A program made the translations under genes and the position numbers. The notes beneath the pieces were generated by a model. It was not told the origin of the DNA, searched no databases, and saw only the letters and a program-made list of their open reading frames with translations. A stretch of DNA of 6,254 bases from Marine group II euryarchaeote REDSEA-S43_B8. GTDB lineage: Archaea > Thermoplasmatota > Poseidoniia > Poseidoniales > Thalassarchaeaceae. The stretch is taken from assembly GCA_001629235.1 (NCBI GenBank), contig LUSA01000034.1:2260-8513 (forward strand), in the 5' to 3' direction. This document shows positions 5,973-6,254 of this stretch, one piece after another; positions within the stretch are counted from its first letter, which is position 1; each line of letters starts with the position of its first letter.

Positions 5973-6254
5973 ATGCGCGCCGCATGCTTATCGGCAATGG
6001 CTGTAGCCATTCTTGCCTTTGCACAATTTTCCCATTCTTTTTCACCCGATGATTTTCACATCGGAGACTCCAGCCCCCATGAGTCACATGTGCAGGCAAT
6101 GACGACTACCGGGACTGCAGATGTCCCTATCTGGAGAGTGAATGACAACTGGATGTACGATGGTTTCCTAGACGTGGGAGACTTCGTTGCAGACTCAGGG
6201 GTGTCCACAAATGTCGAGACCCTAGATGGGTCACTAGATCGAACGGTCCAGGAC
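5973..6254 (+). CDS. Probable exported protein of unknown function, N-terminal 94 residues (partial)
   Basis: The reading frame is open from just after the tbp stop to the window edge. From ATG 5973 the protein begins with a short basic start and a hydrophobic stretch (residues 3-17, ACLSAMAVAILAFA), ending in an AFA-Q site that fits signal peptidase cleavage after residue 17. The mature part is polar, rich in Asp, Ser, Thr and His, with a segment VPIWRVNDNWMYDGFLDV that could begin a folded extracellular domain. I do not recognise the family. A TTG at 5961 in the same frame (LRDAMRAA) is an alternative start that would strengthen the charged n-region. The gene begins 42 bp after tbp in the same direction with no Shine-Dalgarno site. 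A weak AT stretch near 5944-5948 would suit a leaderless transcript. Most of the protein lies outside the window. Confidence 0.7.
   Translation, partial: MRAACLSAMAVAILAFAQFSHSFSPDDFHIGDSSPHESHVQAMTTTGTADVPIWRVNDNWMYDGFLDVGDFVADSGVSTNVETLDGSLDRTVQD

Noticed and set aside
1..6254. Defence, mobile or CRISPR-type system
   Set aside because: No direct repeat array, terminal inverted repeats, transposase, nuclease or toxin-antitoxin-like pair is present; most genes are housekeeping or respiratory.

Overview
The window is most likely a piece of a euryarchaeal chromosome. The firmest evidence is a two-repeat TATA-binding protein, an archaeal-type mevalonate kinase, TATA-like boxes close to start codons, and GGTGA-type ribosome binding sites on some genes but not others. 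Moderate GC content and a respiratory electron-transfer protein fused to an Fe-S reductase would suit an aerobic heterotroph such as a Marine Group II (Poseidoniia/Thermoplasmatota-like) archaeon. That placement is inference from gene style, not a computed match.

Layout. Positions 1-4058 are all on the minus strand and read right to left: a membrane cytochrome b/Fe-S oxidoreductase (2070-4058), a small four-helix membrane protein (1596-2000), a compact class I glutamine amidotransferase-like hydrolase (982-1599, overlapping the membrane gene by 4 bp), and the N-terminal two thirds of cysteinyl-tRNA synthetase with a GTG start (955 to the window edge). From 4144 the genes are on the plus strand: mevalonate kinase (4144-5133), TATA-binding protein (5214-5930), and the start of a probable exported protein (5973 to the window edge). 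The 85 bp between 4058 and 4144 is a divergent promoter region. No gap exceeds 90 bp, and I see no RNA gene, insertion sequence, CRISPR array or phage gene.

How the genes fit together. Most are housekeeping genes: translation (cysS), isoprenoid lipid precursors (mevalonate kinase), basal transcription (tbp), and quinone-linked electron transfer, probably from acyl-CoA oxidation through ETF. The membrane protein and the amidotransferase look translationally coupled and may share a role that I cannot name. I see no defence or mobile system. The most unusual feature is the TATA-binding protein, which carries an acidic insertion of about 57 residues in its second repeat. Two overlapping-range TATA-like boxes precede its gene.
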